Notes: a model not told the origin generated them from the letters alone. Positions 1 through 9,143 are shown, counted from the stretch's first letter. The stretch is 64,000 nt of DNA from Occultella aeris (GCF_902703175.1 NZ_CACRYJ010000042.1:59964-123963), one strand, 5' to 3'. Numbers and translations are program-made.

Positions 1-1143
1 CAGGAGGTGTTCGAGCTCGTCCGGACTTCGGCCGGTGGCCCGGACCAGCGAATCGATGACCTGGTCGGGGTTGGCGGACGTGGGGAGCCCGATCCGGGCG
101 CCGACCCGCGCGAGGGTCCCGGCCCGCAGTGCCGCGCCGGCGTGGGCGTGCGCGCCGGCGCGCCGGTACAGCCGGCCGCGCCCGCGGGTGGTCTCGGCGG
201 CGCGGACCACGACCGGCAGCGGCTCGACGACGACCCGCCCGAGGCGGCGGCCGCGCCAGATCACGACGGCCAGCGCCACGACGAGGAGCTGGTAGACGAC
301 GGCGTCGGGCAGGAAGAACGTCTGCGGGGCGGTCGCCCCACCGTCGTCCAGCGTGAAGGGGTCGTTCGGGTCCGGGACGTACCAGAGCAACTGCTCGTGC
401 TGGCCGAGGGCTCGCAGTACGAGGGCGGCGTTGCCCTCCAGGGCGAGCCCTTCGTTCGAGGCAGGGAACCCGTTCGGCAGCGCGCGCCAGGTTCGGCCCT
501 CCTCCTGCCAGACGGCGTAGGCGCCGGCCCCGTCCTCGAACGGGAAGCAGATCTCGACACGGCTGAGGCCGCTGATCCCGGGCCCGGCCGTGTCGATGGT
601 GCCCGCGGCCTCGGCGTCCGGGTCGGTGCACTCGGCCGAGCGTGCTGCCTGGGTCCCGCCGGACTCGACCTGGACGGCCCAGGTCAGATCCTCGAAGGAG
701 GCGTACCCGAGCCCGAGCAGGACCACGTCGGCCTGGGTGTCGGCGAGCGCGGTCATCTGGTCCGAGTTCAGCTCGTCGGCTCCGACGATCACGAGCGTGG
801 TGTCCGCCGCGTCCTGCGCGAGCACCGCCGACGTCCGGGTCGCGAGCGTGACGTCGACGCCGTGTTCGCCGAGGATCTGCGCGGCGGCCCGGGCCCCCTC
901 GGGGGCGGGGTTGTTCGGAGCCAGCGGGATGTCGGAGCGGGACTGCCCGCCGCGGCCGAGTGCCACGGCCGCGAGGATCAGGACCACCACGGCGACCACG
1001 ATGACGATCACGGTGCGCCGGTTCGTCCGTTCGGGAGCGGAGTCGGCGGGCTCCGGCGCGTCCACGCGCCGGCCCCGCGCGACGATCGAAGGTCCCGGCG
1101 CGCCCGCGGCGGGGGCGCCCGGGTCCGTGGTCGTGCCGCTCAT
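1..1143 (-). CDS. DUF4350 domain membrane protein (3' part missing)
   Basis: The reverse strand is open from ATG at 1143 to the window edge, giving about 380 residues without a stop. Residues 1-45 are a charged, Pro/Ala-rich cytoplasmic tail. A transmembrane helix follows (about residues 46-65, rich in Val and Ile). Then comes an extracellular domain beginning LAPNNPAPEGARAAAQIL, and a second helix near residues 285-300. This is the DUF4350 layout. The start overlaps the stop of the upstream DUF4129 gene by 4 bp, so the two are translationally coupled. In actinobacteria this gene normally precedes MoxR ATPase and DUF58 genes, which would lie left of the window. Biochemical role unknown; family call firm. 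Confidence 0.85.
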   Translation of the reverse strand, partial: MSGTTTDPGAPAAGAPGPSIVARGRRVDAPEPADSAPERTNRRTVIVIVVAVVVLILAAVALGRGGQSRSDIPLAPNNPAPEGARAAAQILGEHGVDVTLATRTSAVLAQDAADTTLVIVGADELNSDQMTALADTQADVVLLGLGYASFEDLTWAVQVESGGTQAARSAECTDPDAEAAGTIDTAGPGISGLSRVEICFPFEDGAGAYAVWQEEGRTWRALPNGFPASNEGLALEGNAALVLRALGQHEQLLWYVPDPNDPFTLDDGGATAPQTFFLPDAVVYQLLVVALAVVIWRGRRLGRVVVEPLPVVVRAAETTRGRGRLYRRAGAHAHAGAALRAGTLARVGARIGLPTSANPDQVIDSLVRATGRSPDELEHLL

Positions 1144-1844
1144 CGGGCCGCCGCCCAGGCGTCGGTGGCACCGGTGGCGGAGGCCCTGGTCGGCTTGGTG
1201 GCCGCGACCGTCCGATCCACCTCACGCAGCCAGGCGTCCTCTCGCTCGGTCGGCGCGACGTGGCCGTAGCAGACCTGGTCGAACAGGTCCGCGGCTCGGT
1301 GCAGGTCCTCGGCGCAGCTCGGCAGGCGCTCGGAGGCGGCGGCTGCGGCCTCACGTGCGGTCCGGCCGAGCCGGTCCTCGAGGATGGTCCGTTCGTCCAG
1401 GGACCGCACGATCGCCCGGAACCGTTCCAGCACGGCCAGCGCGTGGTCACCGGCGGCGGCCGCGGCGTCCGCCGCGGCGCGCAGCGCCTTGGCGTCGCGG
1501 CTGTCCCCGTCGAGCACATCGAAGCTGCCGCGTTCCGCCGAACGCAACCTCCGCCGTCGGACCGGCCCGCCGACGAGCAGCACGACGGCAACGATCACGC
1601 CGATGACGAGCAGGATCAGCAACGGCAGGAAGATCGGCCCGAGCGCCGAGTTGGCGGAGGTGATCGCCTCCCACAGGTCGCCCAGCCAGCCCAGGAATCG
1701 GTCCCACAGGCTCGGCTGATCGTTGTAGATCGCCTTGGCGAGCTCGGCCTCGGCCCAGTCCCGGGCCTCGTCCGCCGATGGGTCGAGCGGGACCTCGCGC
1801 GGGAGAATCGCCAGTCGGTCCCCCGCCGCCGGCGCTGCCGTCAT
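1140..1844 (-). CDS. DUF4129 domain membrane protein
   Basis: A 234-residue protein starting MTAAPAAGDRLAILPREV at ATG 1844, which overlaps the preceding stop by 4 bp. After an N-terminal segment with W-rich LWDRFLGWLGDLWEAI there is one strong transmembrane helix (about residues 65-88). A cytoplasmic DUF4129 domain follows, with the typical ALRAAADAAAAAGDHALAVLERFRAIVRSL region and a conserved AWLREVDRTV near the C-terminus. It is the middle gene of a three-gene coupled operon with the membrane protein upstream and DUF4350 downstream. DUF4129 proteins accompany MoxR/DUF58 clusters, where a chaperone-like or envelope role has been proposed but not settled. An upstream extension of the open frame to 2393 is antisense noise within the previous gene. 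Confidence 0.85.
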   Translation of the reverse strand: MTAAPAAGDRLAILPREVPLDPSADEARDWAEAELAKAIYNDQPSLWDRFLGWLGDLWEAITSANSALGPIFLPLLILLVIGVIVAVVLLVGGPVRRRRLRSAERGSFDVLDGDSRDAKALRAAADAAAAAGDHALAVLERFRAIVRSLDERTILEDRLGRTAREAAAAASERLPSCAEDLHRAADLFDQVCYGHVAPTEREDAWLREVDRTVAATKPTRASATGATDAWAAAR

Positions 1845-3070
1845 GGTGCCTGCGCCGCCGCGGCGAGGTCCACGTCCAGGGCCTCGGTGCGGATCCGGAT
1901 GTCGATGTACAGCAGTGCCACGACCGCGGCGAGGAACGGCGTGGTCAGGGCGGACGCGATCACGCCGCCGACGAGCGTGAGGATGGTCGTGAGGGTGCCG
2001 AATCCGCCGATCGCCTGCCCGATCAGTTGCAGTGGGTAGGTGATGACCTGGGCGAGGATCCCGATCAGGATCGTCGTGAGCAGGTAGATGCCGAACACCC
2101 GCCAGAACGTCGGGAGGGTGAGTCGCCAGGACCGCTTCAGCGCGGCGAAGACGCCGGACCGCTCGAGGACCAGTACCGGCGTCGCCAGCACCGTGACGGT
2201 GACGACGAACGCCAGTGCCGCGATGAGCCCAAGCACCCCGAGGATCCCCGCGACGGCGATCACGCTGAGCGATCCGGACGCGGCCGCCAGCACGATGATG
2301 CCGACGAACACGAAGCTCACCAGCGCCACCAGCACCAGGATCATGAGCGTGAGCAGCAGCAGGCGTCCGATCTGCGGCTTGACCGCCTGCCACACGTCGG
2401 CGAGGCTCATCTTCCGGCCGATCACCGACTGGCTCACCGAGTGGATCAGCACCCCGGTCAGGACGGTCGAGACCACGAACGAGAGCAGCCCGGACACCCC
2501 GGTGGCGAGCAGTTGCGACTGCAGCGTTGCGGTGATGTCGTCGAGGGCCTCGGTGTCGGACACCGTCGGGTCGAAGTTGCCGAGCGTCTCGTTCAGCTGC
2601 TCGAACGTGCCCCAGGTGGCGATCGCCTGGATCACCCCGAGCACCGCGACCACGATGGCCGCGAGCACGAACATCACGGTGGGGTTGGCCCGGATCGAGC
2701 GGAACGCGCCGTCATAGATCTCGCCGAGGGTGAGCGGCCGCAGCGGGATGATGCCCGGCTGCGGCGCCGGGCCCAGCGGGGTCATGTTCGCGCTCGGATC
2801 GACCGGCCCGTACTGGCCGTAGGAGCCCGACGGCGCAGGTCCGGCCGGTCCGGGCGGTGGCGCGCCGTACTGGCCGGGTTGGTTCGGGGGCTGCCCTTGT
2901 GGGTAGCCGCCCGGCTGGCCCTGCGGGTAGCCACCGGGCTGTCCCTGGTCATACCCGCCGGGCTGCCCCGGTGTGGTGCCGTAGCCGCCGGGGGCGACAT
3001 CGCCCCAGCCCGTCGGCCCGGTCCCGTTCGGGTCCTGCCGGGGCGGTGTGGGCTCTCCACGCTCGGTCAT
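1841..3070 (-). CDS. multi-pass membrane protein with GQPGGY-repeat N-terminus
   Basis: A 409-residue protein. Residues 1-95 are Gly/Pro/Gln/Tyr-rich, low complexity and presumably cytoplasmic. The rest has about six hydrophobic helices resembling the membrane domain annotated in glycerophosphoryl diester phosphodiesterase proteins (LTLGEIYDGAFRSIRANP is the recognisable entry to that domain). No phosphodiesterase catalytic domain is present, so no enzyme activity should be inferred. It is the first gene of the operon that continues into DUF4129 and DUF4350, and it is divergent from mtrA with 97 bp between the two starts. Function unknown; homologues sit at the same place in many Micrococcales. 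Confidence 0.75.
   Translation of the reverse strand: MTERGEPTPPRQDPNGTGPTGWGDVAPGGYGTTPGQPGGYDQGQPGGYPQGQPGGYPQGQPPNQPGQYGAPPPGPAGPAPSGSYGQYGPVDPSANMTPLGPAPQPGIIPLRPLTLGEIYDGAFRSIRANPTVMFVLAAIVVAVLGVIQAIATWGTFEQLNETLGNFDPTVSDTEALDDITATLQSQLLATGVSGLLSFVVSTVLTGVLIHSVSQSVIGRKMSLADVWQAVKPQIGRLLLLTLMILVLVALVSFVFVGIIVLAAASGSLSVIAVAGILGVLGLIAALAFVVTVTVLATPVLVLERSGVFAALKRSWRLTLPTFWRVFGIYLLTTILIGILAQVITYPLQLIGQAIGGFGTLTTILTLVGGVIASALTTPFLAAVVALLYIDIRIRTEALDVDLAAAAQAP
2897..2968 (-). repeat. three 24-bp in-frame units (GQPGGYxQ)
   Basis: Three tandem 24-bp units encode GQPGGYDQ, GQPGGYPQ, GQPGGYPQ at residues 35-58 of the membrane protein. The unit is a multiple of three, so copy-number change would keep frame. 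Confidence 0.8.
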
Positions 3071-3167
3071 GGGATGGTCTTTCTCCTTCGTCGGCGGTGC
3101 GCCGTGTTCATCTTTGCATGAGCGTGGTCAGGCACCCTCCTCGCGCGAAGGTGTCACGATAGGGCGC

Positions 3168-3851
3168 ATGAATGCACGTGTGCTCGTGGTCGATGATGAC
3201 GCCGCCCTCTCGGAGATGATCGGGATCGTCCTGCAGTCGGAGAACTTCGAGGCCTCCTTCTGCGCCGATGGTGCGAAGGCGGTGGACGCGTTCCGCACCG
3301 TGGAGCCGGATCTGGTGCTGCTGGACCTGATGCTGCCCGGAATGGACGGCATCGAGATCTGCCGGCGGATCCGCGCCGAGTCCGGCGTGCCGATCGTCAT
3401 GCTGACCGCCAAGAGCGACACCACCGACGTGGTCAAGGGCCTGGAGGCCGGCGCCGACGACTACATCGCGAAGCCGTTCAAGCCCACCGAGCTCGTCGCC
3501 CGGATCCGCGCGCGGCTGCGCCAGGGCGAGACGCAGGGCACCGAGCAGCTGCTGATCGCCGACCTGGCCATCGACGTGCCCGGGCACCGGGTCACGCGTG
3601 AGGGTGACGCCATCAACCTCACCCCGCTCGAGTTCGACCTGATCGTGGCGCTGGCTCGTAAGCCGTGGCAGGTGTTCTCCCGCGAGGTGCTGCTCGAGCA
3701 GGTCTGGGGCTACCGGCACCAGGCGGACACCCGACTCGTCAACGTGCACGTCCAGCGGCTGCGCGCCAAGGTCGAGAAGGATCCGGAGAACCCGGAGGTC
3801 GTGGTGACCGTTCGCGGCGTCGGATACCGGGCCGGCGCCCCCGTGCGATGA
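3168..3851 (+). CDS. mtrA: two-component response regulator MtrA
   Basis: OmpR/PhoB-family regulator of 227 residues. The receiver domain (1-115) has the acidic pocket D9-D11, the phospho-acceptor D53 in LLDLMLPGMDG and K102 in AKPFKP. A winged-helix DNA-binding domain fills about 130-225 (LTPLEFDLIVAL, VWGYRHQADTRLVNVHVQRL). Sequence and context (mtrB and lpqB directly downstream) identify it as MtrA. In mycobacteria and Streptomyces MtrA controls cell division, cell-wall remodelling and osmotic response. ATG 3168 is chosen because the receiver domain begins immediately (MNARVLVVDDD); the frame is open further upstream to 3048 but that segment is not conserved-looking. Its stop overlaps the mtrB start (ATGA). 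Confidence 0.96.
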   Translation: MNARVLVVDDDAALSEMIGIVLQSENFEASFCADGAKAVDAFRTVEPDLVLLDLMLPGMDGIEICRRIRAESGVPIVMLTAKSDTTDVVKGLEAGADDYIAKPFKPTELVARIRARLRQGETQGTEQLLIADLAIDVPGHRVTREGDAINLTPLEFDLIVALARKPWQVFSREVLLEQVWGYRHQADTRLVNVHVQRLRAKVEKDPENPEVVVTVRGVGYRAGAPVR

Positions 3852-5581
3852 CCGACGCGCCGGGTGGGGCGGACCCGCCCCCGCGCACCGACCCCTTCGC
3901 AGAAGTGCGGCGGCGCGCCGAGCGGTGGCGCCGGCTGCTCCGGGTCCGGGCCCGGCTCGCGCTCCTGGCCTGGCGCCGCTCGCTACGCCTGCGCGTGGCC
4001 AGCACCACGGTTGCCGTCGGAGTGATCGCACTGGCGCTGCTCGGTCTGCTGCTGTCCGCGCAGATCCGCGACGGGCTCTTCGACGACCGCCGCGACCAGG
4101 TACTCGCCGACGCCGCGACCCGCACGGACCTGGCCCAGGATCAGTTCGACGCCTCGACGGTCTCCTCCACCCAGGAGGTCCAGCAGCTCGCGACCGACAT
4201 GGTGTCGGGACTGCAGGAGACCTCCGCGGGCAGCTCCGGTGTGTTCCTGATGCGCTCCCCGAATACCCCCGCGCTGATCCTGGACCCGTCCACGAACGAG
4301 TCGCTGCGGCCACTGATCTCCCCGGAACTGCGCGAGCGGGTCCAGGCCGACCACTTCCAGGCCTGGCAGTCCGTCGGGATCCCGCGCTCCGACGGCGGAC
4401 TCACCCCTGGGATCGCGGTGGGCTCGACGGTGACGCTCCCGATCGCCGGCGAGTACGAGCTCTACCTCATCTACAGCCTCGGCGCGGAGCAACAGAACCT
4501 GGACCTGCTCCAGGGGGTCCTCACCGTCGGTGCCGTGAGCCTGCTGGTGCTGCTGCTCGCGATGGCCTGGTACCTGACCCGGCAGGTCCTCGACCCGGTC
4601 CAGCAGGCGGCCCGGACGGCCGAGCGGCTCGCCGACGGTCACCTCACCGAGCGGATGCAGGTGCGCGGCGACGACGAGCTCGCGCTGCTCGGGCGATCGT
4701 TCAACGAGATGGCCGAGAGTCTGCAGCATCAGATCGAGCGGCTCGCGAACCTGTCCCTGATGCAGCAGCGGTTCGTCTCCGACGTCTCCCACGAACTGCG
4801 CACGCCGCTGACCACCGTGCGGATGGCCTCGGAGGTCCTGTATCAGGCCCGGGACGAGTTCAGCCCGGTGCAGGCCCGGTCGGCCGAGCTGTTGCAGACC
4901 CAGCTGGACCGGTTCGAGGCCCTCCTCGCCGACCTCCTGGAGATCTCGCGGTTCGACGCCGGCGCCGCGACCCTGGAGGCCGAGGAGGTGGATGTGCGGG
5001 AGGTGGTCCGCCGGGTCGTGGACCTGACGGCGCCACTCGCGGCGAATCGCGGCTCCGAGCTCGTCATGAACCTTGCCCCGACCTCCTGCACCGCGGACAT
5101 CGACCAGCGACGCGTCGAGCGGGTTCTGCGCAACCTGATCGTCAACGCCATCGAGCACGGTGAGGGTGGGCCGATCGACGTCCTCGTGGGCGTGGACGCC
5201 CGCGTCGTGGACGTGGTGGTCCGCGACCACGGCATCGGGATGACGGCGATGGAGGCCGGGCACGTGTTCGACCGATTCTGGCGCGCCGACCCGGCCCGGG
5301 CACGCACCCTCGGCGGCACCGGCCTCGGCCTGGCGATCTCCCTCGAGGACGCCCGGCTGCACGGCGGCGACCTGGAGGCCTGGGGGAGTCCGGGTGAGGG
5401 CGCTGCGTTCCGGCTCTCGCTGCCGCGCCGGGCCGGCCAGACGATCACGACGCATCCGCTCGCGCTGCGCCCGGTGCGGTCCGACCCGGACCTGGAGCCG
5501 CCCGAGGATCCGTCCGCCGCGAACCCGGCCGCGCTGCCGGAACTGCACCCGCCCACCAGCCACGAGGAGGTCAACGGATGA
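3848..5581 (+). CDS. mtrB: sensor histidine kinase MtrB
   Basis: 577 residues from ATG 3848, overlapping mtrA by 4 bp. Order of domains: cytoplasmic tail; transmembrane helix about 51-71; extracellular sensor region about 72-222; second helix about 223-243; HAMP; HisKA with phospho-accepting H315 in FVSDVSHELRTP; HATPase_c with N-box NLIVNAIEHGEGG, G1 VRDHGIGM and G2 GGTGLGLAIS. A Pro/Asp-rich tail of about 45 residues follows. It phosphorylates MtrA at D53 and its partner lipoprotein LpqB is encoded next. All kinase motifs are intact. The C-terminus overlaps lpqB by ATGA, so the three proteins are likely made from one transcript. Confidence 0.96.
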   Translation: MTDAPGGADPPPRTDPFAEVRRRAERWRRLLRVRARLALLAWRRSLRLRVASTTVAVGVIALALLGLLLSAQIRDGLFDDRRDQVLADAATRTDLAQDQFDASTVSSTQEVQQLATDMVSGLQETSAGSSGVFLMRSPNTPALILDPSTNESLRPLISPELRERVQADHFQAWQSVGIPRSDGGLTPGIAVGSTVTLPIAGEYELYLIYSLGAEQQNLDLLQGVLTVGAVSLLVLLLAMAWYLTRQVLDPVQQAARTAERLADGHLTERMQVRGDDELALLGRSFNEMAESLQHQIERLANLSLMQQRFVSDVSHELRTPLTTVRMASEVLYQARDEFSPVQARSAELLQTQLDRFEALLADLLEISRFDAGAATLEAEEVDVREVVRRVVDLTAPLAANRGSELVMNLAPTSCTADIDQRRVERVLRNLIVNAIEHGEGGPIDVLVGVDARVVDVVVRDHGIGMTAMEAGHVFDRFWRADPARARTLGGTGLGLAISLEDARLHGGDLEAWGSPGEGAAFRLSLPRRAGQTITTHPLALRPVRSDPDLEPPEDPSAANPAALPELHPPTSHEEVNG

Positions 5582-7287
5582 CCGCGAACGCAACGATGAC
5601 CCGGAAGGCGCGGGCCGCCGTCGTCCTCGTGACTGTGGCAGCGATCGCTGCGCTCGCAGGCTGCGCGAGCCTGCCGACGGACGGTGCGGTGCAGCGCGGG
5701 GTGGAGGCGGCCCCGGACACCAGCGGCATCGTGCTCTCCGCCGAGGACCCGAGACCGGACGCGTCCCCGAGCGAGATCGTGCGCGGGTTCCTGGCCGGGA
5801 GCGCCGGCGGGTTGGTCGACAACTTCGCGGTCGCCCGCAAGTTCCTCACGACCGAGGGCAGCGACCAGTGGGACCCGGCCGGCGGCGTCGTCATCTACTC
5901 CGGCAGCGCCGCCCTGGACGTCGTCGAGGGCGAGGCAGGGGTTGTGGAGGTGCGGGTCACGGTCGCCGGCACGGTCGACCCCAACGGGGTGCGCACCGAG
6001 GCCCGGCCGGGCACCGAGACCACCCAGGAGTTCCGGCTGACCCAGGACGCCGACGCGCAGTGGCGCATCGAGAGCCTGCCCGACGGCGTCCTCATCTCCG
6101 ACGTCAACTTCGGTTCGCAGTACCGCGGCACGCCGCTGTACTTCCTCTCCCCGGACGCCACCATGCTGGTGCCGGACATGCGCTTCTACCCGGCCCGCAA
6201 CACCGCGACATACGCCATGAACGGCCTGCTCGGCGGGCCCGTGGAGTGGCTCAGCACCGGCGTGATCAGCGCGATCCCGAGCGGCACCTCGCTCACCCTG
6301 GACACCGTGCCCGTCTCCGCCGGGACCGCGACGGTGGACGTGACCGAGGAGATCTCAGCTGCCGGGTCGACCGACCGCGCTCGTCTCCAGGCGCAGATCC
6401 AGGCCACCCTCACCGCGCTGCCCCAGGTCCAGGACGTCGAGATCCTCGTCGACACGAGGCCGTTCAACACCTCCGACGTCGACCTCGACCTCACCCTGAA
6501 CCCGGGGGTCGGCACGTCGCCGACGATGCTCTCCGGTGACGCCCTGGTGCGGTTCAACGGGACCACGCTGTCCGCCGCACCCAACACGGCGCCGCTGACC
6601 GGCATCGACGCGTCCGCCCCTGCGCTGCCCTACGACGACGACCTCGCCGTCGCGCTCGCGGACGACCGGTTCCTCATCACGGTGCCGACCCCGGACACCG
6701 CCTCGGTGACCCTGCTCGAGGGCACCGCGCTGCTCGATCCCTCCTTCGACCGGTTCGGGTGGGTCTGGACCGGGGAGCGCACGAACGCCGGGCGGTTGCT
6801 CCTGGCCCGGACGGACGGGTCGACGGCCACGCTCGAGGCGCCGACGCTCGCCGGTGCCCAGGTCGCCTCGATCCGGGTCAGCCGCGACGGCACCCGGATG
6901 GCCGTCGTGTACACCGGCGGTGGCGCGATGCGCGTGGAGGTCGTCGCGATCACCCGGGACGCCGACGGGATCCCGATCCGGCTCGGTCCGCCGCTGAGCC
7001 TCGCACCGTCGATGACGTCGGCCACCCAGGTGGTCTGGGTCGACGAGTCCACCCTCGCGGTGCTCGGCGCCAGCGGTGGGCCCATCAGCGTGCACCTGGT
7101 GACCGTCGGCGGTCAGCCCACGAGGTCCTTGCCCACCGTGGTCGACTCCGCATCGATCGCGGCGGCCCGCGGCGAGCGTGAGCTCTACCTGGTCACCTCC
7201 GACGGGCACCTGTACGCGCGCTCGGGGAACGGGTGGCGGCCGGTTTCCGGCCTGGATCCGGTGCGCGACCCCACTTTCCCAGGCTGA
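5578..7287 (+). CDS. lpqB: lipoprotein LpqB, MtrAB accessory protein
   Basis: 569 residues with a lipoprotein signal (ALAGCASL, lipidation at C29). A GerMN domain (about 190-310) and a C-terminal beta-propeller-like region follow, the standard LpqB architecture. In mycobacteria and Streptomyces LpqB binds the extracellular part of MtrB and modulates MtrA phosphorylation. Start ATG 5578 overlaps the mtrB stop, completing a tight mtrA-mtrB-lpqB operon. The gene is followed 13 bp later by a perfect 16-bp hairpin that probably ends the operon. Confidence 0.95.
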   Translation: MTANATMTRKARAAVVLVTVAAIAALAGCASLPTDGAVQRGVEAAPDTSGIVLSAEDPRPDASPSEIVRGFLAGSAGGLVDNFAVARKFLTTEGSDQWDPAGGVVIYSGSAALDVVEGEAGVVEVRVTVAGTVDPNGVRTEARPGTETTQEFRLTQDADAQWRIESLPDGVLISDVNFGSQYRGTPLYFLSPDATMLVPDMRFYPARNTATYAMNGLLGGPVEWLSTGVISAIPSGTSLTLDTVPVSAGTATVDVTEEISAAGSTDRARLQAQIQATLTALPQVQDVEILVDTRPFNTSDVDLDLTLNPGVGTSPTMLSGDALVRFNGTTLSAAPNTAPLTGIDASAPALPYDDDLAVALADDRFLITVPTPDTASVTLLEGTALLDPSFDRFGWVWTGERTNAGRLLLARTDGSTATLEAPTLAGAQVASIRVSRDGTRMAVVYTGGGAMRVEVVAITRDADGIPIRLGPPLSLAPSMTSATQVVWVDESTLAVLGASGGPISVHLVTVGGQPTRSLPTVVDSASIAAARGERELYLVTSDGHLYARSGNGWRPVSGLDPVRDPTFPG

Positions 7288-7300
7288 CGCGGTCGCCTGC

Positions 7301-7336
7301 CTGTGGACGCACGCGCCGATGCGCGTGCGTCCACAG
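7301..7336 (+). terminator. perfect 16-bp stem, 4-nt loop hairpin after lpqB
   Basis: Bases 7301-7316 and 7321-7336 are exact reverse complements around loop CGAT. There is no run of T after it (GTAACGCC follows), so it is of the U-less type common in actinobacteria. It lies between lpqB and comF and most simply terminates or attenuates the mtr operon. Confidence 0.75.
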
Positions 7337-7369
7337 GTAACGCCCGACGGCGGAGGTCGCCTCGGCTGC

Positions 7370-8170
7370 ATGCGGTGCGCTGGGCGGGTGTTCTCGCAGG
7401 TGTCGGTCCAGGTGCTGCGCACAGTGCTGACCGATGTGCTCGGCCTCGTGCTGCCGGTCGAGTGCCCGGGCTGCGGCGCACACGATACGCACCTGTGCGC
7501 GGACTGCCGCGAGCTGCTGACCGCGCCGCCGCGCCGCTGCGAGGAGGACACCGTGTTCCTCGCGGCCCGGGACGTGGGCGGGATCGGGCCCGCAGACCTG
7601 GGGCTGCCGACCTGGGCCGTCGCGCCGTACGCCTCCGGGTCGCGACGCGTCGTGCTCGCCTGGAAGACCGGCGTGCGCCCCGATCTGGCTCCCGAGCTGA
7701 ACCGCGTGGGCACGGCGGCCGGTCGCCGGCTCGCCGAGCACCTGATCGAGGCGCCCGGGTCCGGACCGATCCTGCTGGTCCCCGCCCCGTCGGGCTGGCG
7801 GCGGCGCCTGGCCCGACGGTTCGTGGTGGGGGAGCTGGCGGACGCCGTCGCCGTCGGGCTGAGCACGGGGCTGGCCCGGCACGGGCGGGGTCGCCCGGTA
7901 TGGGTGGTGGACGTGCTGCGCCGGCGTGGCGGCAGCTCCCACCGGCTCGGCGCGGCGGCCCGCGGACGGTCGAGCCGCGCGGCGGTGCATCTGGTCGCGG
8001 ACCTGCCGCCCGGGGCACCCTGCATGCTCGTCGACGACGTTGTCACCACCGGCGCCACCCTCGCCGCGGCCCGGGATGCGCTCACCATGGCCGGTGGGCA
8101 GGTGCTGGGCGCGTTCGCCCTGCTGGCGACGCCGCGGCCGGGTAGCACGACCTGGCGCGCCGACCCATGA
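7370..8170 (+). CDS. comF: ComF family protein (phosphoribosyltransferase fold)
   Basis: About 266 residues. The N-terminal zinc finger is CPGCGAHDTHLCADC. The C-terminal PRTase domain has the PRPP-binding motif CMLVDDVVTTGATL. ComF proteins act in natural transformation in competent species; in actinobacteria the gene regularly follows mtrAB-lpqB and its role is unclear. The frame is open far upstream into lpqB. ATG 7370 is preferred because it lies after the hairpin and is preceded by GGAGGT (7352-7357, 12 nt away, a long spacing). ATG 7319 lies inside the hairpin and is less likely. Confidence 0.8.
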   Translation: MRCAGRVFSQVSVQVLRTVLTDVLGLVLPVECPGCGAHDTHLCADCRELLTAPPRRCEEDTVFLAARDVGGIGPADLGLPTWAVAPYASGSRRVVLAWKTGVRPDLAPELNRVGTAAGRRLAEHLIEAPGSGPILLVPAPSGWRRRLARRFVVGELADAVAVGLSTGLARHGRGRPVWVVDVLRRRGGSSHRLGAAARGRSSRAAVHLVADLPPGAPCMLVDDVVTTGATLAAARDALTMAGGQVLGAFALLATPRPGSTTWRADP

Positions 8171-8409
8171 CCTTTCGCCTATCGCATCCGTGAGGAGTGG
8201 ACTAGCGTCAGGTCATGGAGCACGAGGCAGGCGAGGGGCGCACAGCGCAACCCTCGCCTTCTGTGTTCACCGGACGGCGTGAGGGGGAGGTGAGGCCCAC
8301 CTGCAGACCGCGCCCCGACCGCTGAGAAAGGCCGGGTGAGCGCTCAAGCCCTGGCCGGGGGCCCCCATGAAAGAGGCCTCGGCCGCATTCTCTCGAACCG
8401 GAGGACGTC
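8171..8409 (+). promoter_or_regulatory. 239-bp leader of hpf
   Basis: No convincing gene. A -10-like TAGCGT is at 8203-8208, but no clear -35 was found. A 36-codon frame from ATG 8215 to 8325 has no ribosome binding site. The hpf ribosome binding site CGGAGGACGTC directly precedes ATG 8410. Such a long leader could carry stress-dependent regulation. Confidence 0.35.
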
Positions 8410-9057
8410 ATGGAGATCGTTGTAGTCAGCCGCCACACCGAGGTGCCTGAGCGATTCAGGCAGCACGTGGAGGACAAACTCTCGAAGGTGGGGCAGTTCT
8501 CGCCCTACGCGCAGCGAGTCGACGTCGAGGTGACGCACGAGAACAACCCACGTCTGGCCGACCGGGCCGAACGGGTCGAACTGACCGTCCGCGCGAAGGG
8601 CCCCGTGGTCCGCGCCGAGGCGAGCGCTCCGGACCGGTACGCCGCCCTCGACCTCGCCGCCGGCAAGCTCTTCGAGCGACTACGCCGCGCCCGGGACCGG
8701 CGCAAGTCACACCACGGTCGCGAGGCGCCGCCGGTGCCGGAGCCCGTCGAGCTCGCTCCCGAACCGGTCGAGGACGACGAGATCTCGATGACCCCCACGC
8801 CGCCCACCGAGACCGGTGTGGCCGTTGAGGCACAGCTCGGAGACTCCCCGGTGGTGATCCGGCAGAAGGTGCACGACACCGATCCGATGACGGTGGACCA
8901 GGCCCTCGCCGAGATGGAGCTGGTCGGCCACCCGTTCTACCTGTTCGTGGATGCCGAGACCAAGCAGCCCTGCGTCGTGTACAACCGGCGCGGCTGGACC
9001 TACGGCGTGATCCGCCTGAACTACGAGGCAGACGCCCTGGCTCCCGCGACCGCCTGA
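8410..9057 (+). CDS. hpf: long-form ribosome hibernation promoting factor
   Basis: 215 residues: an N-terminal HPF/RaiA domain (about 1-100, starting MEIVVVSRHTEVPERFRQHV), an acidic Pro-rich linker (about 110-150) and the C-terminal dimerisation domain (about 150-205, with HPFYLFVDAETKQPCVVYNR). Long HPF binds the 30S subunit and joins two ribosomes into inactive 100S dimers in stationary phase or stress. A strong GGAGG precedes the ATG. It stands alone with its own leader and is followed by a stem-loop region, so it is probably monocistronic. The family assignment is certain. Confidence 0.96.
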   Translation: MEIVVVSRHTEVPERFRQHVEDKLSKVGQFSPYAQRVDVEVTHENNPRLADRAERVELTVRAKGPVVRAEASAPDRYAALDLAAGKLFERLRRARDRRKSHHGREAPPVPEPVELAPEPVEDDEISMTPTPPTETGVAVEAQLGDSPVVIRQKVHDTDPMTVDQALAEMELVGHPFYLFVDAETKQPCVVYNRRGWTYGVIRLNYEADALAPATA

Positions 9058-9071
9058 CGACATCCCCTATC

Positions 9072-9143
9072 GCCGAGACCGGACCGATCGCCCGGAGACC
9101 CGGACCCTGTGAGGTCCGGTCTCGGTGCGAGGGTCCGGTCTCG
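9072..9143 (+). terminator. stem-loop region with three GGTCCGGTCTC-type copies after hpf
   Basis: GAGACCGGACC at 9075-9085 pairs with GGTCCGGTCTC at 9113-9123. The stem can be extended by two CG pairs and one GU pair. A further copy of the right arm lies at 9132-9143 and a near-copy of the left arm, GAGACCCGGACCC, begins near 9095, so alternative pairings exist. Likely transcription terminator of hpf. Confidence 0.65.

Noticed and set aside
8215..8325. A 36-codon frame in the hpf leader as a leader peptide
   Set aside because: No ribosome binding site, no regulatory codon run and no recognisable similarity.
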